Source: Chinchilla lanigera (Eukaryota > Chordata > Mammalia > Rodentia > Chinchillidae). From it: DNA of 64,000 nt. Made by a program: the position numbers and the translations under genes. The stretch spans positions 466,472-530,471 of the forward strand of contig NW_004955488.1 in assembly GCF_000276665.1 (NCBI RefSeq), given 5' to 3'. Shown one piece after another: positions 1 to 10,681 of the stretch. Positions within the stretch are counted from its first letter, which is position 1. Each line of letters opens with the position of its first letter. The notes under the pieces are model-generated. The model made no database searches, was not told the origin of the DNA, and saw nothing but the letters and a program-made list of their open reading frames with translations.

Positions 1-251
1 GTGATTTCTTTAGATGTGCAGAAACTTGAAAGAATCAACAACTGGGATCTCATCCCCCTGATCACATCTTGTGTAGTTTCTCAGAAACCTTATTTTGTCT
101 AGATTCACAACTAGTTTTTATAGGATACACGCTTCAGGAAGAGTCCTCACCAATGAAGGATCTAACTGCAAGGCCTCTAAATGAGGCAGGGGTGATCTGA
201 GTAGGCAGACTTCTGGCAAAACTATTCACATCAAAACTAATGTGTTTTTCT

Positions 252-364
252 TTTTTGTTTTGCTTTGTTTTGTTTTGTTTTGTTATTCTTCCAGTACTGG
301 GAATCAAACTTGACCTAGCTCTTGCCAGGCAGGCACTGTGCCACTGAGCTAAATCCCCAGTCCC
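252..364 (-). mobile_element. ID SINE (tRNA-Ala-derived), complete
   Basis: Reading the minus strand, the element carries the tRNA-like body (GGGGATTTAGCTCAGTGGCA, then a B-box-like segment) and ends in an A/C-rich tail seen here as the (TTTTG)n tract at its left end. It is flanked by a perfect 15-bp target-site duplication, CTAATGTGTTTTTCT, at 237-251 and 365-379, which fixes both ends. ID elements are non-coding RNA polymerase III retroposons moved by L1. A box and B box are recognisable but mutated, so activity is unlikely. Confidence 0.92.
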
Positions 365-660
365 CTAATGTGTTTTTCTAAAAATTTTATTCATTGTTAG
401 AATGTATTCATTCACATAAATGTATGGTACTCTATAGCACAACTTTTAACTGAATTAAAAGTGCACAATCATTATCCTTCCTTCCTATGAAAGTAGCAAT
501 CCAGGATGCTGGCTGAATTGCTTTATAGAGAGCTTGGTCCAGATGAAGTGTTTGCAAAAGTCGTACCACACATGCCAAGGGAGATATGGCTTTAAAACTA
601 AAAAGTTATACCCAACAAGCTGAAGAACAAGAGAAAAACAACAAAGACATAAAACTGGAT

Positions 661-870
661 GCAGCCAGGTGTGGTGGTACACATGTGTAATTTCAGCACG
701 TGGGAGGCTGAGGCAGAAGGATTGCTACAAATTTGAGACCAGTCTGGGCTCCAAACTGATTTCAAGGCAAGCCTAACCTACGTAGTGAGACCCTGCCTCC
801 AAAACCAAGACAAAACCAAAACCAAAACCAAGGCTAAGGCCAAAACCAACCAACAAACAAAAGCCGACCC
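661..870 (+). mobile_element. B1 SINE (7SL-derived), diverged
   Basis: The body starts with a B1 head (GCCAGGTGTGGTGGTACACA), passes through GTGGGAGGCTGAGGCAGAAGGATTGC-like sequence, contains the rodent internal duplication seen as two 'agcctg/agcctaa' blocks, and ends with GAGACCCTGCCTCC followed by an A-rich (CCAAAA)n tail. It is more mutated than the copies at 7.4 and 58.8 kb, so it is probably older. The open frame at 785-970 is only its tail read as lysine- and threonine-rich codons. Confidence 0.9.
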
Positions 871-875
871 CAGGA

Positions 876-1090
876 CAGAAACTGGGTACAGTGGTACACA
901 ACCAAAATCTCAGCAGTCTGGGAAGTTGAGGCAGGAGGATCCAAGATCAAGCCCAGCTTATATACCCTAGCAACTTAGTGAGAATATGCCTCAAAATAAA
1001 GTATGAAAAGTGCTGAAGATACACTGGAGATGTAGCTCACAGAGAAGGCCTTGGTTTAAATATCCAGCTCCTACCCCAATCCCCAAACAA
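876..1090 (+). mobile_element. B1-dID-like composite SINE, old
   Basis: A B1-like left part (CTGGGTACAGTGGTACACA, then GAAGTTGAGGCAGGAGGATC) is followed by CAACTTAGTGAGAATATGCC and then by an ID-like segment (GGAGATGTAGCTCACAG). A B1 head joined to an ID tail is the architecture of the B1-dID family known from squirrels and dormice. It sits directly behind another B1. The assignment is by pattern only and the copy is heavily mutated. Confidence 0.6.
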
Positions 1091-2284
1091 AGCTATGAGG
1101 TATTAGAAAAAGAAATAGAAGATATTCCACAGGGGCAGTAGGAAGGGAGCCGAGAGAGATCCCTTTGGTGGGTGTACTTGTCTGTCAGTGCTGGAACAGC
1201 AGAAGAGTGAAGGCCTCAGTGGCGAACATGGCTTGCTGTGTCCTTTTGCTTTGTCTGAGGAGCTGCTTATTAGAAGGAGGAGGGAGGAGAGGAGAAGGAA
1301 AAGAACAAAAGATAAACTTGAGGAGATGGCAGAGAAAAGGAGGCAATGAGAACCCTAAATAACAATATAATATATTAATACTGAAAATGCATAGTCAAAA
1401 GTATTACATACCTACAATGTTCTAGGAAAAATATTGTGCATTTTTAAAGATTCTCCCCAAGTAAAAGTGGATCGTTTGTTTGTTTTTGAGTGACTAAACT
1501 GCTGCAAAAATGTCAGGGTGATTGAAAGATAGAAGGTAATATCTCACTGCCTAATTTTATCACACAAATCAATATTTTACAATAAGTGTTGAAAGCAATT
1601 TTTCTCATAGATAACAAAGGCAAATTCCTATAACCTGGAGTGCAGATATTTATGCTTTTATCTGTTTGTGATTAATGATGACAGAAACCTTTACTGTGTG
1701 GTATGTGTATATTTCCAGCATTCCAATCAGGTTGTGAATGCTTCAAGTCATAAGATTATAAAGAATATTAATACAAGGCCTTTTTAAAATTCAACACAGT
1801 GCAATGAAGTGTGCAGAATTACTAGTAATGAAGTCACTAGGCTGATGAAAGATTTATAAATTTTGGAAAAGCAACAGTACTCCTTAGATTTTTTTTAGGA
1901 TATTAATGACTAAAATGTTGGAAACTGAGATTAGCATTAATGTTAGAAATACAGTTAAAAAGCAGTACTTGGGAGAATACAAATGCATTTAAGAGCTTCA
2001 GTGTAGAGCACATACTTTGTTATGCACAAAGTTCCACTTTCTTAAAATGAAAAATAACAAAGTAGAACTCTCTAAGTAATTACTGAATATGTCTAATAAA
2101 ACTTTACCCTGGAAGAGAGTTATTAAATTACCTAAAGCAAGCATACCTGATAGAAATTAGGTTTGTTGAAATTATTATCTCCTTGACTATGAGTCACAAC
2201 CCTAATAAGTATTTTCAACTTTTTAGAGCCAATATGCTAGATTCCAGAAGATAATGCCAAGAGTTTTTTTTTTATTTAAACTTT
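1091..2284. other. Unique AT-rich DNA, nothing recognised
   Basis: I see no repeat family, RNA gene or coding frame here. The short purine-rich frame at 1165-1362 (GGAGGAGGGAGGAGAGGAG tract) looks like low-complexity sequence. Confidence 0.5.
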
Positions 2285-2520
2285 ATTTGAATCATATCTA
2301 ACAGCAACTATTTACTGGTCTAAACACTTACAAACTGACTTCATATTTAACAGATGATTTGATACTCATAAACTACCTCATCGGGTAAGAACCACTATTC
2401 TGTCTTTATGCATTGGAAGCTAATATACAGAGAGAGCCTAGACACAGTGCCTGATACAACACATCTAGTGTTTCAAAGACATAATTTGTAACCAGAGCTG
2501 ATACTCTTAAACAATAACAA
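2285..2520 (+). mobile_element. MIR-like ancient SINE remnant
   Basis: The order of weak matches (a segment resembling 'taactacctcat.ggtaagaacca.tatt', then a 'cagagagagcctagacacagtgcctg' block and an 'accagagctgatactctta' block) resembles the core and 3' part of a mammalian-wide MIR element. The match is diffuse, as expected for MIR age. This is tentative. Confidence 0.4.
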
Positions 2521-2584
2521 AAAAGCATATGAAGATGAGTCTGTACTGCAGATTTCTTGTACAAGTAAGTAAAGTATTCATATT

Positions 2585-2672
2585 TACTGATAGGGTCTGG
2601 AAGACAACTCAGTGTCAGAGCTCCTGCCAAGCAGTCAGTGCTAAGTTCGATTCCTAGCATCAAAAGGGGAAA
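2585..2672 (+). mobile_element. ID SINE, diverged
   Basis: The stretch follows the ID pattern in order: GGGTCTGGAAGACAACTCAG (mutated A-box region), CTCCTGCCAAGCAGTCAGTGC, then AGTTCGATTCCTAGCATC (B box), then AAAAGGGGAAA. There is no long A-tail and I could not find clear target duplications, suggesting an old copy. Confidence 0.7.
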
Positions 2673-2737
2673 CCAAAGAACTTAATCACTAAATATTCAT
2701 CTATACAACACATGTTAATCAATCTCTGCTACAAATT

Positions 2738-2830
2738 CTTGGGCTGGACGTAAACTGAGATAGAGCACTTCCCTGGCATGGACAAGACCCAGAGTTTAAT
2801 TGCCACATCTCCAAAAATGCCAAGAGGCTA
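2738..2830 (+). mobile_element. ID-like SINE, strongly diverged
   Basis: TTGGGCTGGACGTAAACTGA, then AGAGCACTTCCCTGGCATGG, then CCCAGAGTTTAATTGCCACA follow the ID order with many substitutions. The A/B-box core is degraded. It lies about 65 bp beyond another ID copy in the same orientation. Confidence 0.55.
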
Positions 2831-2839
2831 AAAAGTAAC

Positions 2840-4560
2840 AGGCTTGGATATGCAAAATGTTTAGATTGTAGGAAAGAACGCTATAACCAAGAGAAAAGAC
2901 ACAATACCATTCGTGTGTTACTTGTTTGGGCATAAATACAATCCACACCTCTTAGAAATAAATCCATCTGTGTATTACTTAAGATTTGTGTTATCCTCAA
3001 GTCAGAAATGAGAAATTGGAGGATGTGGAAGTTGTACTGTCATAAGTTGGTAAGTATTGCAAAATGACAGAGCCAGTGCCTGCAGGTTATGTGTTTATAA
3101 TTTAATCCTAGTGATTTGTGGTAGGATTGTTGTTAACTCATCTGTATAGTTGTTTGGAACTTCACTTAAGGGCCTACTTTATGCTTGGAGCTGTGGTAGG
3201 CATTTGAAATACAGTGCCTACAAGGATGGAGAATATCCCTTTGCTGTTGATGGAGCCATTGGGTCTCCTTCACACTGGCTCTTGTGTGTGGTTCCCTCTG
3301 GAATTTGTCTAGAACAACACTTTCTTGATTTGGGCCATAAATTTCATTGCCTCTCTGCTTAAAAAGCCTGGAATTTAATTATGACAAAACAAGAATTACT
3401 CCCAAATATTAGTGGGAAGGACCACAAATCCTGGGTATGTGCAAAGAGCAATTTGCTCTGGTCTGGGAGATATTTCCAAAACCTACAGAAGATGGGCTGA
3501 GTCCATTGGGTGGTTAGATTCCCATACACATGGAGAAGTGATGTGGAGCAAGTAGCAGAAATCAGTGCCGCTGGCCGAGAGCAGAGACAGAGCAAGAGGA
3601 GAAACTGATACGGGTTGTGTCAAAATTTTCTGGGTCTCTTCCACCTGAAGCAATTCTAGGGGTTGAGGGTATAAAATGAAATTGAAAGAATCTATTCTAT
3701 GTGCTATTAAGGGCACAATGCAAAGACACTGGAAGGACACTTGCAAAATATTAATAAGCTATCACTGAACATGTGGAGAATTCTTAACTTGTAATTCCTA
3801 TTAATATGAATGAATGCCAGGTTAACTGATCTCTGCCTAGAGAACAAGACTCCGTGGAACACTGAGAAATAAAAGGGGAGGGCTTTGTTTTCTTTTGGTT
3901 TTAATGTGTATTTCCAATTTAGAAACCCTTATTTACTCAATATTAAACAACTGATAAGGTAGTAGACTACGGCAGGTATGACTCTAAAGAAGGAAGATAA
4001 GGTGCATATAGGAATATAAAAACCAAACAGGAGAGCTGCAAATCAAAATAATTAAATGTAACAAAAAGTCTAGAAGGACTTCCCAGAGGCCCATAAAAAG
4101 GGAAAATCTGCTTACAGCTACAAAAGGGTGGCAGTATTATAAATAAAGACAAGCTAAAGCCAAAATTGACTAAATTGAAAGAAAATTAAATGCCAAAATT
4201 AAAAGGAAAAAAGTCACTTTTTTGGTAGAATTGTAGAACATTTGACTAACTAGAACAATGCTCCATTAAAACGAAGGATTATTAAGTACTTTGTACACCC
4301 ATCAATTTTCAGAATCTCCCTAACCTTGTGCACTCTTTCTGTATCAATAAATCTCCAATCACCCCAAATTTTCTGCTTCCACTTGTAAAATGAGTTATGA
4401 GAAGAGATTATTTATCCCATCACATTCTATCTTCACTGAGTTAGGTATCACTATTCAGCCCGGAACCCAGCTTGCAGCAGGGAAGACCAGACATAACTTT
4501 CCTTGTCTTTTCACTTAACTTTCGTGTTTTTTCTCCATATCTGCCAAAAGACACCGGGAT
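2840..4560. other. Mostly unique AT-rich DNA with weak old-repeat traces
   Basis: Around 3160-3270 a segment (GGGCCTACTTTATGCTTGGA ... ACAGTGCCTACAAGGATGGA) resembles the common 'cctactatgtgccaggcactg...' text of ancient mammalian interspersed repeats. The short frames at 3150-3362, 3359-3595 and 3483-3746 overlap on opposite strands and show no recognisable protein family, so I did not call them. Confidence 0.45.
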
Positions 4561-4585
4561 AAAGCAGGTGTTTCTTTCTTTCCAG

Positions 4586-4783
4586 AGTCATCTTCTCCAC
4601 AATGCATGGGACCTACCATGAAAACCCCAATGTTCTGGACGTCCACAGTTGCCGAAGATATCACCTGGACCTGAAGAAGTATGTTGCTGCAGTTTATTAT
4701 GTGAAGCTGATGGCTAAGAAAAATCTCTCAGAATACAGTAGAGCTGAATGATTTTCTTACTACCACAATACCCAGAAAAACAG
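4586..4783 (+). other. Candidate exon with a 49-codon open frame
   Basis: A pyrimidine tract (TGTTTCTTTCTTTCCAG) ends in AG at 4584-4585, and CAG followed by GTAACA lies at 4781-4789. Together they form plausible splice acceptor and donor sites bounding 198 bp. Inside, an ATG at 4602 opens 49 codons that stop at 4749-4751; the frame is also open back to the putative acceptor. The composition is less AT-biased than its surroundings and no repeat family is recognisable. I do not recognise the peptide. It could be a terminal coding exon, a lncRNA exon, or chance. Confidence 0.3.
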
Positions 4784-4789
4784 GTAACA

Positions 4790-5569
4790 ATGATTTCTGC
4801 ATTCTGTGAAAATACATGTCTGAGCTGAGAAGATTTCTGTTCCTAGTTCTGCCTGGTGTAATGATGACGCTTGAGGAATCATGCTCTTAACATTGGAATA
4901 CAGGGCCTCAAACCTTGGATCTATCGTACACATCATGAATGTCATAGGTTTTGGCTTCTCTGATTCTCCTCTCCAACCAAAATGACTATTTTCATTATAG
5001 AAGAATTATAAACATAAAATAATCAAATATGCACATGCTGTTCATAACTTAGGTAAAGATGTCAATCTCTAAGATAAAAGCATTGATTATTCTGTTACTG
5101 CTTAAAAACTGGTTAAACCTCATAAGATTTTTGTAGCATAGTCATAAATCATTATTACTTGTAGCACAGCATAAGCATTTGGCCTACTTATCTAGATATT
5201 TAAGAAAAAGTTCATATCATTTGAATACTGATATAATAAGCAGCAGATTGCTCAGAAATTTTATTCCCTCTCATATGGGATAACAGAGGGCGTGTGTGAT
5301 GTTATGTATGCATAGGGATGTACTGTGCCACAGAAATGTGGAGTTTTAATCCAGGCAACGTTTCAGAAGCTGTCTTAGGATTTGTATCTATGCTACCTTT
5401 TGTTTTTGATTTGTAGTCACATATCCTTAAATCCTATCCCATGTGAGGACCTCAGCTTGAGCCTGGAAGGTGACAATAATTTAGAATGATTTATGCTTCA
5501 GTAACCAAGAAAGTTGGGTCTTGAATTAGAATTTAAAGAATAAAATTATTTTAAAGAATAGAATCTGAG
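4790..5569. other. Unique AT-rich DNA, nothing recognised
   Basis: No repeat, RNA gene or plausible coding frame was recognised between the candidate exon and the next ID element. Confidence 0.5.
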
Positions 5570-5584
5570 TGAAAAGGTATTTCA

Positions 5585-5673
5585 TCTTTTTTTTTTTTTG
5601 TACCGGGAATCGAACTCAGGACCTTTTTTTTGCCAGGCAGGTACTTGAGCTGCTGAACTATCTCCCTCGCTCC
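5585..5673 (-). mobile_element. ID SINE with target-site duplication
   Basis: On the plus strand a poly-T leads into GTACCGGGAATCGAACTCAG, then TGCCAGGCAGGTAC, then an altered 5' end, which is an ID element on the minus strand. A 15-bp duplication with one mismatch (TGAAAAGGTATTTCA at 5570-5584 and TGAAAAGGTATGTCA at 5674-5688) delimits the insertion. The A-box region is mutated (CTGCTGAACTATCTCCCTCG on the plus strand). Confidence 0.9.
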
Positions 5674-5688
5674 TGAAAAGGTATGTCA

Positions 5689-6480
5689 GATTGGAAGATC
5701 TCCTAAATTACATATCACCAAGAGAAAAAAAGTCAAGAGAAGGTAAGCAAATAAGATGTTTCCTCTTCTTGGTGACTTTTGCCTTCTTTTCTAGCTTTAC
5801 ATAATCATACGATGGCTTTTGATGGGGCAAGCTGTACAAACTGAAAAGAGTGGTGTAGGTAGTACATAAATACAGTCAGACATTAAACATTTTCTTTCTG
5901 ATCTCTTATAGCTATTTGTATGCCATTAATCATTGGTGACTCCTTTGTTTTCATGAACAAACAATTCCAACTGAATCTATCATTCCAATAACTTAAATAT
6001 CCACAAGAAGACTTAATAATATAATTTCTGAATCTTAGAAAATAGCAGATTTTTATTTTCCCTCACTATTTTGAAAATGTCAACTGGAAAAACACAAGCA
6101 CGATGTTTTGCAGAAGTTACTATTCTTACTAGGGTTTTTTCCCTCTAGAAGTAACTTTCATTATTTAATAATAATTCATTCACACAATTTATTCCACATT
6201 TATTTTAAGCAAGGGCTTGAGAAATACAAAGTGAATGAAATATGTTCTCTGAGCAGTAAGGTGGCCAAAGCCAGGAAAACATATCTATTATTTAAGGGAA
6301 GTGTGAATTTCTGTTTAATTTTTTGCTTTTGTAACCTGATGTAGGAGATATTTTTAAATACTGAGCATTTAGTAAGAATTTTTTCTTAGTACTAAATAAT
6401 AGCATGGGATATTATCTCTTTGGAATTAAAATTTAGTATTGAATTATAACTAAGAAGTCATGAAAATATCAAAAAGCTTC
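5689..6480. other. Unique AT-rich DNA with a possible old repeat
   Basis: A segment near 6170-6260 has weak resemblance to ancient 'tattcattcaacaaatattta' repeats. The 78-codon frame at 6108-6344 overlaps it and shows no known family, so no gene was called. Confidence 0.4.
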
Positions 6481-6498
6481 CATACTGCTTTCTCTTCC

Positions 6499-6654
6499 TT
6501 TTTTTTTTTTTTTTTTTGAGACAGGGTCTTGCTACACCATTCAGGCTGGGGTGAGCTCACTTTGTAGCCCACGGTGGCCTCGAACTTGCAACAACCCTCC
6601 TGCCTCAGCCTCCCGAGTGCTGGGATTACAGGTGTGCACCACCATGCCTGGCTT
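6499..6654 (-). mobile_element. B1 SINE, young-looking
   Basis: A poly-T of about 19 bases is followed by TGAGACAGGGTCTTGCTACA, the duplicated 'caggctggggtgagctcactttgtagccc' block and CCTCAGCCTCCCGAGTGCTG, ending at ACCATGCCTGGC: a minus-strand B1 with the internal duplication. Short repeats ACTGCTT at 6484-6490 and 6656-6662 may be its target duplication. The minus-strand frames at 6450-6771 are shadows of this SINE. Confidence 0.95.
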
Positions 6655-7061
6655 AACTGCTTCTTTATATTCAATTATCGTTAAATGAGTAAAAATGTTT
6701 GCCTTGTATGTCACAAACTCAGTACTTATTTTCTTTAAACACAAAGCTCTGACTTGATTCTCTTTCCTCATTCCCTGGATAACATGAACATCTCTGTGTT
6801 GTTGCTGCTTTATATCTTTTTATTGCATTACCTTGTTTTAGTATATAAGCTGAAGTTAACTCTAAGAGGTTCCTTATTATATACTTTCTTTAGTCATTGT
6901 TCTTTGAGAAATCATTTTAAAACCATTCTGGATATCTGTTGTTTGTTTTTGCCATTTTCAAAAGAATTACAATGTTCAATGCTGTAAGTGTTCACAAAAT
7001 CAAAAAATTTTTTTAGGTATTTGTGATTGCTAATAATTTTCCTTTAAAATTATACCATATG

Positions 7062-7225
7062 ATTTTTTTTTTTTTTGCCTTTTTGATACAAGGTCATACT
7101 GTGCAGTTCAGGCTGGTCTCAAGCTCACTTTGTAGCCCAGACTGGTCTCAAACTTGCAAAGATCCTCCTGCCTCAGCCTCCCGAGTGCTGGGATTACAGG
7201 AGTGTGCCACTACGCCCAGATTCTA
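7062..7225 (-). mobile_element. B1 SINE with 14-bp target duplication
   Basis: This is a minus-strand B1 with two successive 'caggctggtctcaagctcactttgtagcccagactgg' halves, the internal duplication of rodent B1, and the conserved CCTCAGCCTCCCGAGTGCTG. ACCATATGATTTTT (7054-7067) and ACCATAGGATTTTT (7226-7239) flank it as a target-site duplication with one mismatch. The frames at 7023-7441 are SINE shadows. Confidence 0.95.
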
Positions 7226-7456
7226 ACCATAGGATTTTTAATCATGTTAGAAAAAACCATTTTTTTCTGTGATTTTAAAAATCTGAGAAGGCTGAGGCCT
7301 TATGTAGGCACAAAGGCATCTGACTGTGATCACATGGTACAGAGAGATACAGTGGTATTTCAGGGCAATAAAAGACCAGCTGATAAAAGTGTGGTGAGCA
7401 AAGGGTGGGGTATTAAAGGCAAAATAGAAGAAAAAAATTAAAATTAGAAGTGCTGA

Positions 7457-7630
7457 GCCGGGCGTGGTGGTACATGCCTGTAATCCCAGCACTTGGGAGG
7501 CTGAGGCAGGAGGATTGTTGTGAGTTCAAGACTAGCCTGGGCTATAAAGTGAGCTCAAGGCCAGCCTGAACTGCATAGTGAGACCCTGTCTCAAAAAGAC
7601 CAATAAAAAGTAAAAGAAAAAAGAGAAAGA
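7457..7630 (+). mobile_element. B1 SINE, near consensus
   Basis: It begins GCCGGGCGTGGTGGTACATG, continues through CCCAGCACTTGGGAGGCTGA and the duplicated 'agcctgggctataaagtgagctcaaggccagcctgaactg' region, and ends GAGACCCTGTCTCAAAAAGA with an A-rich tail. The pol III A box (GTGGTGG region) and B box (GAGTTCAAGAC) are visible. This is the best local reference for the B1 subfamily of this genome. Confidence 0.96.
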
Positions 7631-8189
7631 ATTGCTACAGTAGGAACAGACTGTGCTGAATATAGAGTGGTGACGTGTGAACAAGCTCATAGTGAGCAGT
7701 TCTAATAGACAGGGAAACTACACTAGAAGCGGTGCTATTGAGCAGGTCAGGTTATAGCACCATGGTCTCAGATTTGAAAGTGTGAGTGCACAAGCGTGAC
7801 TAATGAGGGTGTTTTGCTTGCCTGTTTGTTTTCAGAAATAATAAACCCTAGTAATTGTTTTGACAAGAAGAAGGAAGAAAAGGAATGAATCAAAACAACT
7901 ATCAGTATTTGAGGAGGGATAAACAAGCGTGGTGATAACTAGCATGCACACAGGGGCCCTGGGAAGGACCTTATTTAGTCTGGACATAGGGTGAAGGACA
8001 AGGGTGTCAGACGTACCATGCCTCCACTCTGGGTACAGCTGGAAGGAAACTTAAAGTGAATGAAATACACATCCACTCTATTCAGATATTTACCTTCTCT
8101 ACTTTGCTTTGTGGCAGTGTTTTAATCTCCCCTCACTTAGAAGTCAGACATCATTCATATTTCATTCGTCATTCTCGTTTTATCTTTCA
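7631..8189. other. Unique DNA, nothing recognised
   Basis: No repeat family or gene was recognised. Base composition is somewhat less AT-rich than in neighbouring stretches. Confidence 0.45.
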
Positions 8190-8330
8190 TAAAAATAGCT
8201 ATTGGTAGCATTTGTTAAGTTGAATAATTTTCTAAATGATTTGATATATTTTACATTGTTTGAGTCTCATCACATCCTATAAGACCCTTACTAAATCATC
8301 ATTATAAAATTTTAAAGGAGAAGAAAATGG
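8190..8330 (+). mobile_element. MIR-like ancient SINE fragment
   Basis: TATTTTACATTGTTTGAGTC, then 'cctataagacccttactaaatcatcattataaaattttaaaggag', tracks the 'ttaatcctcacaacaaccctatgaggtaggtactattatt...ttttacagatgagga' core of MIR with many changes. Tentative. Confidence 0.4.
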
Positions 8331-8467
8331 TGGATACCAAATCTAATAAATCTTAGAGATAATTTTGGAATGCAAGCAGCTCCTGTTCTTAGAGACTGGT
8401 GAACATCTTGTGCTCTTCCCTACAGTTTAGCGTAGCCAAGCCTCAGGTACTCTGGCTCTTTTTATGT

Positions 8468-8640
8468 TTACACCTTCATTTTCTTAAGAACAGTTAGTCT
8501 CTCATTCAGATCCTCTTCCTCCTTTTCTCTCTGTGCACCAGCAGGCTTAAATCTGATCTCCTGAACTGTAAATTCTTCTTGGTTTATTAAATCCTCTGTG
8601 TTGGAAAACTGACCACAGTCTACATCATATTTAAAACCCT
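8468..8640 (-). pseudogene. Unrecognised minus-strand frame, possible truncated gene fragment
   Basis: A minus-strand frame ends at 8468. Its last roughly 58 residues are acidic and then basic (QREKEEEDLNERLTVLKKMK near the C-terminus), look like soluble coiled-coil protein and match no repeat I know. Toward its N-terminal side, beyond about 8640, it runs into a MaLR-type LTR, so the apparent start codon at 8678-8680 belongs to the LTR. This fits a 3' piece of a gene or processed pseudogene cut by the LTR insertion, but could be chance. I cannot name the parent gene. Confidence 0.3.
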
Positions 8641-8945
8641 CTGTCTCATTTATTTTCTCATGCTGAGACAAAATACTCAATACTCAAAGTTAAAGGAGAA
8701 AAGATTTATTTGGTTCACAGTTCATAGAGATTTCAGTCTACAGTCAGCTGGCTCCAAGGCAGGGTGACATGACAGAGGGGCATCACAGGTGGTGGGCAGA
8801 AGATAGCAAAGCAAACAAAAGACCTTAGCAACTCCTTTCTGACACATTTATACTCTACCTAGGCTACCAAGTCTAGGGTGAAGCAAAACCAATCAGTGGA
8901 GTGATTTGGTAATCACACACCCTTAATCTCAGCATCACACACTCT
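8641..8945 (-). mobile_element. MaLR-type (ERVL) solo LTR, truncated
   Basis: The stretch matches, in the same orientation, the LTR at 30.9 kb: a 'ctgagacaaaatactcaa...aaaggagaaaagatttatttggttcacagtt' block, then 'tttcagtc...ctggctccaaggcaggg'. On the minus strand this gives an AATAAA poly(A) signal near 8706. The U3 part is shortened compared with the copy at 45.7 kb. It is an old endogenous retroviral LTR with no coding content. Confidence 0.75.
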
Positions 8946-8957
8946 AGATCCAGCCAC

Positions 8958-9075
8958 CCCGAAAAAACCCCAACCAAGAACGCAAGAAGCCCTCAAGGGA
9001 AAAAACCAAAAAAGAACCAAAAAAACCTTAAAAACCAAAAAGAAAGTTAAAGAAAAAGCAAAAATCAGCACGAAA
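8958..9075. repeat. A-rich low-complexity tract
   Basis: Runs of AAAACC, CCAAAAAA and AAAGAAAG units fill this stretch next to the LTR. It is probably the decayed A-rich tail of a retroposon. The minus-strand frame at 8913-9116 (phenylalanine/valine-rich) is a translation of this tract, not a gene. Confidence 0.65.
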
Positions 9076-9119
9076 GATAAGACCATTTCCACTTGGATGG
9101 CTTTATGTCTATCCAACTT

Positions 9120-10617
9120 TATTTCCTCAAATTCTTTTCAACTGATCTACATTCCAAGCACAGACTCACACAGACTTTCTTCCTGTGACATTCTTTTTTA
9201 ATCTCTTCACTTTGGCAGAGACTAACAAAATTGAATGAAAACATTTCCAGGGGTGACTAGAACACTCATCAGTTCTTATGGTTGCAAGGTCATCTGTGTT
9301 TGAGTGAGCAGCGGTCTGATTTGACTTCTATTTCAATTTCACTCTACAGTGGGAGGAGTGTGTTGAGCAGTGCTTGTGTGATCAGAATGTATTAGATCCA
9401 CTCAGGACTGGGACTTTCTCATTGCTTTAGGAACCTGGCTTAAGTGTACATTTTTAGTTAAGCCAGAGTAACATGTATACATCTTCCATCTCTTATTTTC
9501 CTTGTTTGTGACTTCTATTTTTGTATGACCTTAAATGCATGACATTTTCATACCTCTTGGTCCCACATGCAAAACTCCTGGTCTCAGAGAGCACTGTAGT
9601 ACTCTAATGTCTTCTTTCTTAGAAAAAACAACAAACCTGTGCATTTAACTTTCAACACACTAGTTTTGCTATGTCACATGGTAAATAAATGAACAAAATG
9701 GATTATGTGATATTTCTTGTAGTTTGATCATCTGCTTAAATCTAAAATGCAATGCTCTTTGCAAAGCCATGACACCAGCAGGAACAATCATTGCAGTCTG
9801 CCACAGGGTTAAGATGGATGTGGATATCATTTTGCCAGAACATTTGGCTATTGTACAACAAGAGCTTAAAAATTAAGTGAAGAAATGAGGTCACATGGTC
9901 AAATGATTTTGGTGATGGAAATAAAGTTAATAAAGTAATGCATGTAAGTAAATGGGAGTTAGCAAAACTGAATCATTTTCCCCTAAGAGCAGCATGTATC
10001 AGAAACAAAGTATACTTTTCCCTAATTTTTAAGTACGTAAAAAAAGTCGATTGTCAAGGCTACAACAAACTAATTTAGTTGTATTCCTTAGCCAATAGAC
10101 TGATTGGATTTTTACTGTTTAATTTTGTAACAAACATTTATAACAAATGAAGATAAATGTGAAGTAACCACGTTCAATAGTTTGCATAAAAAGCTGTATT
10201 AGCCAGAATATAAGAGGTTCAGACTCTGCAGGACTCAGGGGAGTGTGGTCCAGGACCAAGTAAGGCCTGACGGTGGTTCTGGCAGCTCTGTGGTGTCTAG
10301 GATGAGTGGAATGCGGACTGTGTTACACAGCAGCCTGCAGACTACAATTCTCATACTGAAAGGAGAATTGTGGAAGCATGCAGTGACCACCACACTAATT
10401 ATTTCAAAATTATGATGTTACTATTTAAATTAATGAGTAATAAAATGGAGAATTACATGTATCTGGAAAACCACATCTATTTCAACATTTATCTTACTTA
10501 TAACTTTATATATTTATTATGCATATTATGTAATTCTAAAATTTCAGTAATTTTGAATGACATATTCCTATTGGCTTTCTACTTAGATAAGACATTCAAA
10601 TAACTGTTTTAGGTGTC
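9120..10617. other. Unique AT-rich DNA, nothing recognised
   Basis: I see no repeat family or gene. The frame at 10370-10603 is an AT-rich chance frame. Confidence 0.45.
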
Positions 10618-10681
10618 TCTTTCTTTCTTGCTTGCTTGCTTGCTTGCTTGCTTCTGGCTTTCTTGCTTTCTTGCTTTCTCT
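10618..10681 (+). repeat. (CTTG)n/(TTTC)n microsatellite
   Basis: CTTGCTTGCTTGCTTGCTTG followed by TTTCTTGC units. It forms the T-rich end of the adjoining minus-strand B1, as often happens when a SINE tail seeds a microsatellite. Confidence 0.9.

Noticed and set aside
1..30. L1-like text at the window start
   Set aside because: Only about 25 bases resemble an L1 ORF2 antisense segment, too short to call at the edge.
785..970. Lysine/threonine-rich 61-codon frame
   Set aside because: It is the A-rich tail of a B1 and the head of the next SINE.
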